From Alviniconcha marisindica (taxonomy: Eukaryota > Mollusca > Gastropoda > Provannidae), in contig JABMCL010001071.1 of assembly GCA_018857735.1 (NCBI GenBank), positions 618,501 to 682,500 on the forward strand: a DNA stretch of 64,000 bases, given 5' to 3'. Positions 1 through 13,100 of the stretch are shown in pieces (the stretch's first letter is position 1; every line of letters starts with the position of its first letter). The position numbers and the translations under genes were made by a program. The notes below the pieces were generated by a model. That model saw only the letters and a list, made by a program, of their open reading frames with translations, made no database searches and was not told the origin of the DNA.

Positions 1-288
1 AACAAGGAAACAAACTCACCAGTTATAAAATGGAAACTTATTTTATTAAGAAAAAGAAAAGGAAGTTGATCCTATCTTTCATTTTTAAATAATTTTCCCC
101 AACTTATTTTTCTTTGGTTGTCGTAACTATTCATTTTATGATTGGCATGAATGTGTGAGAGGGCACCAGGACATGTTTCTTATGTAATTGTTACTTGTTG
201 ACAGAGTTGTACTGTTGTATAGATGTGAAAGTGATGATGAAAGAACCAGCAGCATGAAATAATCCTTGTGCTTTCAGTACTACTACTA

Positions 289-292
<4 letters not shown>

Positions 293-351
<59 letters not shown>
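293..351. repeat. (TA)n microsatellite
   Basis: About 29 uninterrupted TA units, next to a fold-back element. It lies in the presumed intron or downstream part of the leftmost minus-strand gene. Confidence 0.95.
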
Positions 352-353
<2 letters not shown>

Positions 354-357
354 GGAG

Positions 358-563
358 TCATCTGGAGTTTTCTGCAATTTTTGTTTTAAAAAAATTAAAG
401 ACATTTCATAAGGCATGACATCAGAATTAATACATATATCTCTTAATTCTGATGTCATGCCTTATAAAACATATATATATATATATCTTAATTCTGATGT
501 CATGCCTTATAAAATGTTTTCTAAAAAAATATACAAAAAATTGCAGAAAACTCCAGATGACTT
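358..563. mobile_element. Palindromic fold-back (MITE-like) element
   Basis: The left arm starts around TCATCTGGAGTTTTCTGCAA (about 358-378). The right arm carries its reverse complement, TTGCAGAAAACTCCAGATGA, at 541-560. Inside, GGCATGACATCAGAATTAA (about 412-430) pairs with TTAATTCTGATGTCATGCC (about 444-462 and again about 488-506). The internal segment is duplicated around a short (TA)n run. No coding capacity is present. This looks like a non-autonomous inverted-repeat element; target-site duplications were not resolved. Confidence 0.6.
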
Positions 564-693
564 TAAAAAAATCAAAACTATTGTCAAGAATCAGTTATTA
601 TTAAATAAAAAAAACTAAGAGTCAGACAGAAAGAAAAGAAAAGAAAAAAAGAAAAAAAAGAAGAACAAAAGTTCAATAATCCCACAGCCATAC

Positions 694-890
694 CTGTTGG
701 TAGCTGAAGGGTGCTTGGGGAAATTAACTGACAAGTTGTAAAGAGAAAATGTTGCAAATGCAAAGATGACAGGAATCCAAAAAATTGATCGGGATCCATC
801 ACTAGCTTCAGTTTCAGCTGTCACTCTGCCTGCTTTATCTGAAGGTGTTGCTTTGGAGCTTGGCATGATTTTCAGTCCACAAATACCCAC
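694..890 (-). CDS. Exon of an unrecognised small single-pass membrane protein (partial gene)
   Basis: I do not recognise this gene. On the minus strand an AG acceptor (891-893) precedes an exon that contains ATG at 866-864 and ends at 694 before a GTATGG donor. It encodes 57 complete codons plus two bases. The peptide begins MPSSKATPSDKAGR, a polar, charged stretch of about 27 residues. One hydrophobic segment follows (about residues 28-45, SIFWIPVIFAFATFSLYNL). The exon then ends in a polar NFPKHPSATN stretch. There is no classic signal peptide; the layout suggests a tail-anchored or single-pass protein of the ER or mitochondria, which is inference. The remaining exons would lie to the left of the window. 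Two clean splice signals around a coding-like stretch support a real exon. Confidence 0.5.
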
Positions 891-2378
891 CTGCAAAAAC
901 AAAACAATAATGATCAGAATTTTGGTATCAATTATAAGAAACAAAAAAACTTTGCCTTCTAATTATACAATATCAGTTGTGTTTCTTTCAGAAATTTACA
1001 TAACTGATTTAGCTGACATTTCCTTTGACTTTAGCTTTTTTAAACAATTGTTTGTGACATGAGCAATCGTTCTCTTAATGGTGCACATAATGTGTCAATA
1101 ACATCACTGTAGCAGCAGAAAGAAAAAGTACACAGACAATTTGATGGTGCAAAAGTTCACTGACAGTAAGACATAGATAACGTTTCTTCTTCTTCTTTGC
1201 ATAGATAACTTGTTTTTTTACATGATCAGTGAACATTTGCACCATTGCTATTTATAATCTTGTGCTGATCTGTTAACTGGGGATGTGGACGAGTATCTGA
1301 AAAGTAACTCAAGTCAATACACTTTAATCATCACTCACAGGGCAGTTCATCTAACAACTAAAGGCTCATTAAAAAACAAAAACAAAACAACAACAGACAA
1401 ACAAACAAAAAATCAGTTATGTTTGAGTCCAAACACGTACTGAAAGTGAAACATTGCTTAATATTCATATATATATATATATTCATTTTCTCATTTCAAA
1501 TCCATGGGCTTGGTGCCGAATGTCCAGCATCCAATAGTTTCACTGTGTAACCCTAACCCTGGCAGAGCTCAGGAGCTGTGTAAAAATCGAGGTGGCCGTC
1601 CTGCGTTCCCGTCCCTAATAAGCCTACGGTTTCTGTGGACGTAAAGCAACACTCAACAAACCCAAACCCTGTGACTGGTACACGATGGGCCTGGTACATG
1701 ATGAGGCTGAAACGCTACGGGCGACCCCACTTGGGGCTGGGCTAGAGTAATCAATGCCGGTCAAGCACAAACAATACCGTCTGATACTGACGCGCAAATT
1801 TGCAACGCTCAGAGCCCAGTCCCTGACAGGAAGAAGAAGCGGAGGAAGAAGAAACAGCACTGAAGTCTGAAGCAGACGACAAAACTGTACCACTCCAAAG
1901 ATCAGTTCCAAAGTTCACAAAAATGACAGGTCACCACAGCAACATTGGATAAAAACTTCAAGCACAGCATTATGCGAATAACACTCACTCTTTTTTACAG
2001 GTATTTTCCGACCGACAACAGATTTTGTGAGTTAAAACGGATCTTTGACTACCTCCCAGGCCCTTTGGTCGTGCGCCAGTGGCGTGTTGTCGACTTTCGA
2101 TTCTAGATCTTGAACGACATAAAGAAAGATTAAAACAAAACAAAAATAGGTTGGTAAAAGACCTCTCAGGTATTCTGTATCATATTGTACAATACTGGTT
2201 CCTGTAACAAGAGTAGTTGTAAAAATAAGGGTGAGGGAAGGGGGTGACATTTTACGACAAGAGCGAACATTGAGTCTGTTTCCACGAGTATGACAGCCAC
2301 CGTTGAACCGAAGGGCAAGACCGTGTTTTGTGTTTAATTTTTCTTCACATTTCCAGCTCTAGAGACAAGCCTGGCATA
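891..2378. other. Intergenic/5' region between the divergent membrane-protein exon and MALSU1-like gene
   Basis: No gene is recognised. It holds a SINE tail (about 1557-1660), a short (TA)n run near 1469-1481, and the presumed promoter or promoters of two genes reading away from each other. The first in-frame ATG of the rightward gene is at 2379. Confidence 0.5.
1557..1660 (+). mobile_element. 3' part of a tRNA-derived SINE
   Basis: It carries the tail signature CCCTAATAAGCC followed by GTTTCTGTGGACGT and AAAGCAACA. This matches the 3' end of the full-length copy at 51467-51781, whose tRNA-like head supplies the identification. Confidence 0.6.
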
Positions 2379-5300
2379 ATGATTAACAGTGTGTGTTTAC
2401 GTGCCAGTGTGAGGTTATCACTCACATTTCGTGCACGTATTGCTGTGGAAAGACCCTTAAACGTGATGGCCAGCAGAAATTCGTCTGCTACAGCGCTGCT
2501 GGCACTGAGAGGAAAGAGCCACAACTGTGCGCAATTTTCATCTCATGCACGGCGCTGTTCATCGGAGACAGGCTCAGATGGCACTTCACTGGAGGGGAAG
2601 AATATTCAGCCGAAGCATGACCTAGAGATACAGGCATGGATGAGCCAGATTGAGCAAGATGTTGAAAAGGACAGAAAACCATTTCAAGATTTCACATACA
2701 GCCAAGACCACGAACAACCTCATACAGCGCCCAAAGTTGATGAAAGGATTGCAAGTAAAAGCATGGGAAGAGCACATGGTACACTGGACACAGAAATAGA
2801 AGACTTTGGGTACCTTGAAGATGATGAAGAAGAATTTCAAGAAGTTGCACCAAAGAGACGCGTGCCAATTTCTCTTGATAGTACGTAACTTTTGTCATTT
2901 ACAAATTACATCGTGTACATGAGGTCACGCTGGCCCAGTTTCTTTTCATCTATTTATTGTCACAAACAAAACATATATATGACTTGTCTTGTTAGATACA
3001 TTGCTACAACCAGATGTCTAGCGTTGGTCTTGTTAGATATATATTGGTGCAACCAGATGTCTGGCGTTGGCTCAGTGGTGGGGGACTTTTAGTGTATGTT
3101 GGGTTATTTTTGGTGTTTCCATAATTCACGAAATTCTGACATGGATTACAGGATTTTGATGTGCGTATGATATTTTTTTCATTATCCGTATGCACGTGGG
3201 GGACCCCTCATTTGAAGTACTTTAACTAGGATTGGATACAGACTGTGTTGATGTCAAAGTGATTTCGCTTTTAGTCGATGGCAGTCGTGATGGAAAAGTT
3301 CTTCAGCTGCTCTATACATTGATGTGAGGTGGTGTAAGACCTATTATTGTGCCTGGTGTAGCTGGGTAATTCCAGTTTTGGTATCAAAGACACTATTCAT
3401 ATACACTTATATATGAACCAGTATTAAAAACAATTTAACCAAGGTTATGCGCATTAGAAGTAGAAAAGCCTGAAAGAAAAAGAAAGAGAGGACATAATAA
3501 AGTTGATGTAATGGCAATGCATAAAAAATATTTTAATAATAGAGGAGGGGCCAAATAATGTACAGAATTTCAGTGATTACAAATGAGGTATCAAATAACT
3601 TTTCACTTTCAGCTACCAGAATCTATTACCTGTCTGTTAAGACAAACCCAGCTGAAGGATGTATATATTATTGCAGCGTTGCTTTTTTCTAGTACTGCAG
3701 TAGCACACAGGTGGATCTGTATCGATACTTAATTCTGCTGGTATGTCTGGTCACTGTGATAAAATATGTTATCATTTTCTGTTTTCCAGGAGGCCAGCAT
3801 GGCGTGTTTGATGTTGAGGAGATGGTTGCTGTGCTGGAGGATGAAAATGGCATTGACATCCAGGTCATTGACATCCCTCCAGAGATCCGATTTGTTGACC
3901 ACATGGTGGTGGTGAGTGCCAAGTCTCTCCGACACATGAGGGCCATGGCTTCGTCCATTGAGTGGATGGTAAGTTACCATTTCAAACTCAAACAAATAAG
4001 TCCCCCCAAAAAACAAAAAATAGGGACTAGGACTTGTAGTAGCTCTAAACAGCGTTTAAAAATATAAGATTCTTCGCCCACTGGGTTGTTTTATTGTTCA
4101 TTTTCACTATTCTTGTGTACCATTGCTGTTTGTTCTTTGCTTGAATGAAGGATTACTGAAAAAGATGTCAAAACAATGTTGAATACCAGCATTTTGAGGG
4201 TGAGAATCAAAACACAATAAAGGTGAAAAGGATGAGATTTTTGTTGTTTTTGATGGGACTGTGCAGAGCAACTTGCAATATTGGAACAGATCCCTTTGAC
4301 TAGGCAAAGCAGTTTAGGTACTGTGATGATGAAAAAAAGTAAAATTTATATTGCTTAGTGGATAAATGTTGCCCCCTTTCCCTTTTTATACTTGCCCATT
4401 AAAATTTGTGTGTTCTGGTCCAAACAAAGCGTTTCAGAAACACATGGCTCATAGATTTGTGTGGTATGAATAAATTGTGGCTACCAATGGATCATTAAAT
4501 CAGTGTGATATAAATTGCAACAGACATGGGATTGTAAAACAGGACTGATCATGTGGAAGTTGTTCCTCATCTGCATTTTCCATTTTTATGTGTATTGCCA
4601 CATATTCAGTTCCATCCAGTATTATCTCACCAAGTTTGAAAGACCTGATGGACGAAGGGAGGTAATCTGGAATTGAACATTTGACTGCCAGCCCCTTGGG
4701 CGTTTTCTTCTAACATCCCATTAGCAGTTTGAAAGTGCACTTACATTGGAAATCTACATGAAACTAAAGTCTCTGTGCAAATTTTATGAAAGAAAACTAA
4801 GAAATGAAGAATGTGACATTGTAAAAGCCTCAATTTTTTATGCTATGTGGGCAGGTTATTTTTTAATACATCTGCAAAACATTTGAACATTAGGAAATAG
4901 CGACATGTATCTAGTGTTAAATAATATCAGTTTGCCTTAGCTGGCATCTCTTTAGTGGATGTGGTTTTGTTTTCTTTATTGCTTTGACCTGTATCATATG
5001 ACCAAGGTTCACTCATCTTTCAAGCACTTCAGTTTTGACTTTTTATTTTTTATATTATTATTTCAGTACAAAAAGAAAAAGAGACAAAGTGACAGACAAT
5101 TCAAATTGGAAGGAAGAGAATGCAAGGATTGGTTTGCCATGGATCTGGGTAAGTTCCATACACATTTTAGGTGTGGATGGCTTTTTATATAACTTTACTG
5201 CGTGTAATCTGTGTGCGCACATGCATGCACTTACGTACTTTGTGTATTAGTCAGCTTACTGTTGCAGGGTAATTTTTAACCAAAACATATTTTCATGGGT

Positions 5301-5935
5301 AGTGCTTTATTTAGGCGTGAATCTTGCTGTTTTGGAAAGCAAATCCAAATGTTTATTTCTGATTGTTATAGCAGAATAGGAAGAAAAACTGTGGCAGCTG
5401 AGTCGAGTATTGAAGATTTTCCTTTTGATAACACTATCAGTATCAGTGAAAACATTCTTGCGTTTCATTGAGAAAGTATTCAAAAGATTGTTTTATGCTT
5501 AGATGCATTTGTCAGCCTGTTGAGGGTCAGTTTATTCTCCATCCCTTCACAGCATCTCCCATTGTTAACAATCTTTACCATGGCCCACCACCATTTTCAG
5601 CTCTGACCCACTTCTCTGCTTCAGGCAACATTGCAGTTCACATTTTCATGCCTGAAGCTCGGCAGCATTACGACATTGAGACTTTGTGGACACTTGGGCC
5701 GGAACACGATAATCAGCAACACTACGTCCAAGACGACAAGCTCAACCTCTCTGCTGCTGAACTCTTCTGGCTGGAGACCAGCTGGAACAAGGCTTCATCT
5801 GTTCAGGCAAATGAAGATGTGAACACAGAGAAAAGAGTGGGTAGTGCAGACGACAGGTTTCCCACCAAGGTGCCATTTGTGGGTGCAAGTTCAGGTAGCA
5901 TGGTGAAGGATGGCAATGAGAAAAAGTTGGACTGA
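2379..5935 (+). CDS. MALSU1: MALSU1-like mitochondrial ribosomal silencing factor (RsfS/Iojap family), 4 exons
   Basis: Exons 2379-2880, 3790-3968, 5067-5148 and 5625-5935 join in phase to give 357 residues plus a stop. Donors are GTACGT, GTAAGT and GTAAGT; acceptors are TTCCAG, TTTCAG and CTTCAG. The family binds the mitochondrial large ribosomal subunit (uL14m) during assembly and blocks premature subunit joining. The start (MINSVCLRASVRLSL) is the first in-frame ATG. It gives an Arg/Ser-rich, acid-poor N terminus like a mitochondrial presequence. The RsfS domain spans about residues 169-285. It shows FDVEEMVAVLEDENGIDI, FVDHMVVVSAKSLRHMRAMA and, across the last junction, DLGNIAVHIFMPEARQHYDI followed by ETLW. 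Human MALSU1, as I recall it, is about 234 residues. Here both the acidic pre-domain region and the polar C-terminal tail are longer. It is tail to tail with NOP58. Confidence 0.93.
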
Positions 5936-6366
5936 AAAAAGCTGTGAAAGAATTGGATGAAATAGTGGTTAGGCATGCTTTAAATTCAAGACAGTTGACA
6001 GGATTTCATGTCCCAAGTGCCATACTGTGTCTGCCAGTTGACTTTGACCAGTCAGTTGGTGCTTCCTGCACATGGAATATTCAGTCTTGCTCATCAGCAG
6101 ACACCAGGAACATACTTGCATATGGGATGCAATTGCTTATAACTATCTGAAAGGCACACAAAAAGTGTGCCATCTCTGATCTGGAAGATGGCAATCTTAC
6201 TTTTAACACCTGACTGAAAACTGCTTGTGTGAAACAGTGGAGTGTTTAATATTATATACAGCATCTCAAGAGCAGACCTTTTATGAAATACACACGCATA
6301 TACATGCATTTTTTAGATTTGTAGTACAAGATTATGTGGATATGTTCAAAATGTCAATGATATCCT

Positions 6367-6372
6367 AATAAA
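6367..6372 (+). terminator. AATAAA polyadenylation signal of the MALSU1-like gene
   Basis: Canonical AATAAA about 430 bases after the stop codon. It is the closest convincing signal before the convergent NOP58 3' end. No cleavage site was verified. Confidence 0.55.
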
Positions 6373-7058
6373 TATCAACAAGCTCCACTTTGTATCTGTG
6401 GAATGAAATTCAGCTGTTTGAAAAAAGCAAATATAATGTTGCTTTTAAACTTAAAAGTTTACATGCATTTGGAATATTTCCTTTCACTAGTTTCTGGAAA
6501 AAAACCCACCAGCAACACGCACAATTCTCATTTACAGGAACATTGCCCAGTGTTTTTGACTCGCATCATGTCCAGCATTACCGTTTTACTGTTTGACCAC
6601 TGGGCTGGCATGGCAAAAACTTGGATATTGTGATTGTCCTGGAAGCAAATGATTTGGTTGCTGATGGTCATTGCTTTAGCTCTTGGCTGTGTAGTGTACC
6701 CATCAACTTTATTTGAATGGTCCACCCATGCAATTTTGTTAATTCTGTTTGTTATAATGAAGATTCCATGTCTAGCTCAACAGTTCAGATATACATAAGT
6801 TATGAATAGGGTGGAGCTTGTGTGGCCATGATGCAATGCTCATTGTGTTTGGCTTGCTACTCAATATACTTTGAAAACTGAAAATTTGAAACGATCCAGT
6901 TGATGACCAAGTTGGACACTTTTTGCACAGCTTACTATTTCGCATAAGAGTCAACTTTGAAGAAATACAATGTACCTTTTGTGTGAATGCTTGCAAAAGA
7001 ATATGCACACATTTTACCAAAATAACAGAACACGATAATCAGATAATCAGTAAATCTC
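6373..7058. other. Intergenic gap between two convergent gene ends
   Basis: No gene or repeat is recognised here. Short open frames on both strands lack family resemblance or splice context. Confidence 0.5.
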
Positions 7059-7064
7059 TTTAAT
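7059..7064 (-). terminator. ATTAAA polyadenylation signal of NOP58
   Basis: Minus-strand ATTAAA (plus-strand TTTAAT), about 110 bases after the NOP58 stop. ATTAAA is the commonest variant of the poly(A) signal. No canonical AATAAA lies closer on this strand. Confidence 0.5.
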
Positions 7065-7173
7065 AAATCATTTACTTCAAATCTTTGTCAATATCTGAAC
7101 ACATCAATGGAATACAGCTGATCCCCCACATTCGTTCAACAGTCTTTCAACCCCAATCCCAACCCCATGTCCT

Positions 7174-10100
7174 TTAGTCGTCCACCTCCTCTTTCGCTTT
7201 CTTTTTCTTCTTCTTCTTCTTCTCTCCACTTGCATCAAGTGAGCCTGAAAAATACAAAAAAAATGTGACATGCCAATCAGGGAAATACAACAGCACACAA
7301 GGATAGACTGATAGCTGGTTTGTAATGCCCAATCAACCACAATTAAGTTATACCAAAAATGAGAACAAAATACTTCAAACTTCACTCACATCATCTTGCT
7401 AACAAAGCTGTTATTTTAAAGTGTGCAGGTGACATAACTTGTCAAAGCTTAGTGCTGAAATACTGAAAATGGCTATCTGCATGCAACAGAAGCTTACTGG
7501 GCAAGATTCATGATTTGAATAGTTCTGTTCTTTCTCTATCCCCCCCCCCCCCCCCCCCCCCCAATCATTGAATAAGGTAACTTTTCAAATGTGGATGCAT
7601 TGTTTTCAGTTTATAATAATAAAAAATTAATGTTAATGCAGCATCTTTAGATTATGAAGCATAATAATAAAATTGTGAAAGTAGTGTTTTCTCTGGTACT
7701 GTTGTGGGGGGGGGGGGGGTTCCTTAACTGTCAATTGCTTTTATCAGCCTTTTCCTTATGTGGCGCTGACTGTACCAGTGCAGTAAAGGGGACACGGAGA
7801 AATCCGGAGTCACTAAATGCTGAGAGAATGGTATCTACTGCCCAGCCTTACCTGTTGAGAGCTGGGACACATTCATGCTGTCCTCCTCATCTTCCTGTTT
7901 GTGCTTCTTCTTCTTCTTTTTCTTCTTTTCAGACATCGACTCTGCAAAAGAAAACAAATTGCATGCCTTCTACCAGACTATATCATATTCTTATACCACT
8001 GCCTTGGCAGAGGTTGCAAGACCCATTTATAAAAGACTCAAGCTTAGTGAGTGCATGGGCACTTAACTGCAGACATTTTGCTGCATCTAGCAAACTATCC
8101 TAGTTAAACACGATTCTCTGGGGAGGTTTGGGGCTCTCTGTTGCTAGTTTTGATAGTAGTCTTTGTACTTTGTAATTTCCTTAGACTGGGAGAGCTTTCT
8201 ACCATGTCTTTGTTAGCAGGCGGTTTAAAATGGGGGTGACATATCCAGCAGTGATTTACTTGACGCCAAATGCCAATGCTATCACCCTGTTGCAAAAGCA
8301 GTGTTATTTTGTTCAGCATTCACACAGGATAGTCGACTTCACCTAAAAAGTCCAGATTTGTTGTCGGGCACAAACTTCATTGTCCTCAGAAACTCCACAG
8401 AAGTACACAGGAACCACTGATAAAAATCAGAGCACTGACAAGAGAGGCTATCTGTCTTTTTAAAGACAACTTTATCTTCAACCCTTCCCATCATATATAT
8501 ATAAACCCCTCATCAAGGACTACCCTTAGTTCAAGACCACATCTGCTTCATTTCATACTGGTGGTTAAAGAGGGGTTCTACTGTATTCATCTGCATGAAG
8601 CCATGCACAAAAAGACGTGTACTCACCATCAGCAAAAGAAGTATCACCATCTGAAACTGGCTCAACCTTGACCTTTTTCTTGGGCTTGGGTTCATCCTCT
8701 GCTTCACTGTCACCTTTTCTCTTCTTCGGAACACTGGGCAAGGTGGAATCTGCTGCTGCATTGTAGACACGCACTTCACTGGTGACAGAAAAGGAGGGAA
8801 AAACAGAAGTTAGCACTGAGGGCCAGTTTTCGACTTCCTTCCAAGCCTCAACACACAAGGGAGTTAATTAGCACTCAAAATACATAACACAAGTAGAACA
8901 AAGACCTGAGTCCCCTCCTGTAACTCTCACCTGGCATGCAAGTAAACACAAGGTAAATCCTCTACCAAGACTTATTTTTCCTTTTCTTCTTGATTTCTCC
9001 AGGCTCTACATCAGCCATTGACCAGTTAACAGCCCAAAATGTCTGATTACTTACTGGAGGAGGCAGACAAATGCCCCATTCATTTCTGCTTGAGGCAGTC
9101 AATGTCTGTTCAATTTGGTTCAACAAGGTGCCTTAAAGAGCATGATACTCACTGGCTAAAAAATAACGGAGATGGCTTACTGACCAATTTGTCACGTGAA
9201 ATGAGCGTGTTTTTAGTCAGAACAGGTTCAAATAATTAACAAGACACAAGATACTGTTCGTCTTTAACTGATGGTAAAGCATGATGTATTTATCCTTTCT
9301 TTCAAGGACTTATTTCACAGTAAAGCATGTGCCATTTCTCTTTCGAATGACTTATTTCACTGTAAAGTACTAATATGTGGGACACTTCTCCTTTTCTTAA
9401 CAGGACCTATTTTGCGGTAAAACGGGCAAGAAAAAATACTCGTATTCACACACCACCGCTCAACCAATTCTCCAAGGAAATTCTGTATGAATGCTTACCT
9501 TTTGTTTTCATATTTCTCCCATTTTGCCTGCTTCTTTCCTGAACCACTGATTTTTTGTACCTGAAACAAACAAAAATACAAATTTAGGGGGCAAAGTTAG
9601 GCACAGATGTTTGTTTTGGTTTTTATTGAAACTTTTTCATTTTTTATTCCAGATTAAAAACACAGTGTGATTGCCTCAGAGGTAGTGACGAATAAAAGAG
9701 TAACATCAGCAGTCAGAAAACAAAAAGTTTCATCATTGGCAACCATCCTTGGATCAAGACTGCACCAGATTAACTACTGCATCACTGCACATATACAACT
9801 CAGATGTTTACTTTCCACTCTTTGCAGCACATACATACAAACATCATTTCCTTCAATATCAAACACAATGAGACCATTTCACATTCAAAAACACATCTTC
9901 AAACAGATTATCTGCAACACTTGTGACCAAAACTGTCATGTCACAAAACAGGGTTTGTACAGAAAAATCTATTCAAAATTCACAAACTGTTCACAAACCT
10001 TTGCAATATGGGCTGGGGCAAAAAAGCAACATGCAAGTACGCCACACATCTGGTAAAGGGGCGCAACCCTTACTGGAACCAAAGGCTGATGTACTCTTAT

Positions 10101-13100
10101 CAGTCAAAACTGATAGGAAGTGCATACTCTGTGATTTTGCACTACTGATTTTTTAACTACTGTTTGGTCTTGGGAAGTGCAGTTTCCAACTGATAAGCTG
10201 ATAGTTTTTCCCTAACACTCTGAAGACCACAAAATTCACAGACCCCACTCAGTTTTCACAGACTTTCAGGGCCTTGAAAAGCTTATCCCATTTTCCCTAA
10301 ACTTTCAAAGACCTTCAAAGACTGTGCGAACCCTACAAAAGTAATAACAAAATGGACAGGTCCACGAGTTGTCTGCCCTCATAACATACATGACCAGAAC
10401 AAAATGTAGTCACTGAACAACTTAGCATCTGTTGCAAAATGTCCAGATTGCTATCATCACACAGACTGACAAACCCACAGACTCTACTCACCCCTCTGTT
10501 CTCCAGCTGTCTGATGCGACTCTCCAGCTTGGCTCTGTGCTCCAACCCCATCTCACAGTTTGTCTCGTCACCCAAGGCGTCAACACGGATGGCCAATGCA
10601 GCTTTGCCAGCAAGCATACGTGACATCTGAAGAATTTGATGACACAAAAACCATCAGAAACTTGCACAGACAAGGTACAGCCAACACCTAAAATGCAACA
10701 CCCCATTAGTCATCTCAGTGTATGTATGTAAGTTGCCATATTCCTAAAATATTAAGAATTCACTGAGATTCCCAAACTACTAAGGGTTTGGTGGGATTCA
10801 TGGTCTGAGAAACTATCTCTGAAAACAAATTACTGCAAGTGCATACTGGATAGTTCCACTTTTCATATGTTCCTCTTCCTATTCACACACGCCAGCACTC
10901 CTGCCTGTAAAATAGGCAGGCTGGATGGAACAATGCTGCAGCTCGAGCAGACCACATTTATGGGTAGGCGAGGAGGCCAGCTTGAAATGGTTAAATATGT
11001 CATTCTGCCCGCCTTGATGTGAATAAAGTCTCATCATGGTAATTTGCTCCGGACGCTGGAGGCAACAAGTATGCTTGTGTACTATTACTACCAGTTACTA
11101 CTCCATCCCATTTGCTAAACACAAACCATTGATCATGTAGGTGTTCTGTCATACAAATCCTTGCAAGTGAGAAACTTAGTATTATGCGCTGATTTTAGCA
11201 TGAACACCAGAAACAGTTTGACTCGTGTTGCTGAAAGCAATGTCTATGCCTGCCTGCACAGAAGCCAAGATACAAACAAGTGGAGATAAAATAGAAATGC
11301 TCTCATAAAGTCAGAGGAAACCATAAAATCATAAACTGTTGTGGAGAATAAAAAAATAGCCTCAGAGGTAGTGACGAATTGTAAGGTAACATCACAAAGG
11401 TCAGACAACCATTTTTTCTTCTTCATTGGCTTTCTACTGTGTACCTGATGAAACAAATCTTTGTAACATGTCTAATGTATTACAAAACAAGACAAAAAAC
11501 AACAACCTCACCTTTCCTTTGTTCTTGGGATTTGCCTGTCCAACAAGAGAGGCATGGTAGATGAGACCGTACTTGGGTGTGTCATGCTTGGCCTTCAGCG
11601 CTCTGAACAGTGCCTTCTCAGCACCTAGAATCTGCACTGTCGATGATGGATGCTTTGCCAGGTTCATCAAAGACCCTGGAACCAGAAAGCAGTCATCATT
11701 TCCCTGTGAGGCAACAGTGGCTTGCAGTCACAAGACACCGGCCTTAAAATCTGTAACAGCATCCAAATTCTCAGGCAGTGGCACAGTTCTTGAACTCCTG
11801 ATTAACTACAGTATCTGAATGTAGAATATTCCTTCCTAACGTCTTCTGTGTGACCAGTCATTGGAATCTCTCATAGTCTGCCTTATCATTTGTCTTCACA
11901 GACTCTTGTCAGAGCTGGTGTTGTTTTGAATTAATCATTGAGATTCCATGGTCATGTTTGACAGAGTAATAAATACAAAATAAACAGCTAAACACTCATA
12001 CACACAACACTTAGCCTTTCATCCAAATTTTGTTTTATGTCATGGACCATTTGAATGAAAACCCCAGATCTGAGCAAATTTTCACTCTAATCACGTGCAA
12101 AGCTTCAAACTGACAGACGCAACAACTGCTGGGGTTATAACAGTTACTTGGGAACAAGGAAGCAATTTATACTAGTTACAGTACCTTTAAACAAATTTGT
12201 TCAATGCTTGGAACTGTTTTCTGGCACTTTTTTAAAATGGTGCAATATCAAACAAAAATTTATTTGATTGTGGAGGACAGTGCCCGTCAAGTCAAAATCA
12301 GGATTTTTTTCAAGGAACTCGACACGCACATATATATATATACACACACAGAGACTTTTTTTCTTCTTCAATTCCATGGTTTTTCCAGGACTTTACGAAG
12401 ACACAAAAATCCAATACTTTTCAAGGCCTAGAATTTTTCTCACAAATTCCTGGCCTTTTAAAGGTTTTCCAAACCTGTATGTACCCTCTGCTAAACCAAA
12501 AATTCCAAAACCTGGGCTTTGTTCAACATAAATCATGAACTAAAAAACTTACTCTCAGCAAAAAAAAAACCAGATTATTACACACACTTTTGGGTTGTTA
12601 AATTTTGTTATTAACCATACAATAAAACTGCACTGGAAGCATCTGCTGCTGGTGCTATCAGTTGGAAGCATCTGGAATCTCTCATAGTCTGCCTTATCAT
12701 TTGTCCTCACTGGCTCAATCAGAGCTGGTGTTGTTTGGAAGTAATCACTGAGATTCCTCAAAGAGACAGAAACAAGAAAAGAACATGCCTTTTCCATTAA
12801 CAAAACAAGCACTGTGTGACAGACCCTAGGAGCTCACCTGCATGTGAAATGAGACGTGCCCCGACCAGCTCTCCAACCAAGGTGGTGAGATTTGGTGCAA
12901 TGGCCACCATTCTGTTCTTCAGGTAATCATACAGCTGTGCTCTGTACTCGGAAATCTGTATCACCTGCCAGGGAGGGAAAAAGCAGTTTTGAAATTCTAT
13001 CAGTATCACCACCACAATGTAAACAGCCAGACAAATCAGCAAAAAACAATACCCCAAAATACTAAAACATTTGAAAAGCATTTGTATTCATCAGCATGTA

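Noticed and set aside
7104..7385. Minus-strand frame with an Arg-rich run
   Set aside because: It is the wrong frame of NOP58 exon 15; the true frame gives a Lys-rich tail ending KAKEEVDD.
11913..11925. rRNA target for the family A D' guide (AACACCAGCT)
   Set aside because: Only ACCAGCT matches a 28S AGCUGGU stretch; seven bases is not enough.
13033..13100. Possible C/D element in NOP58 intron 8 (CTGATGA and CTGA)
   Set aside because: The flanks do not pair and no repeat copy or rRNA match was found.
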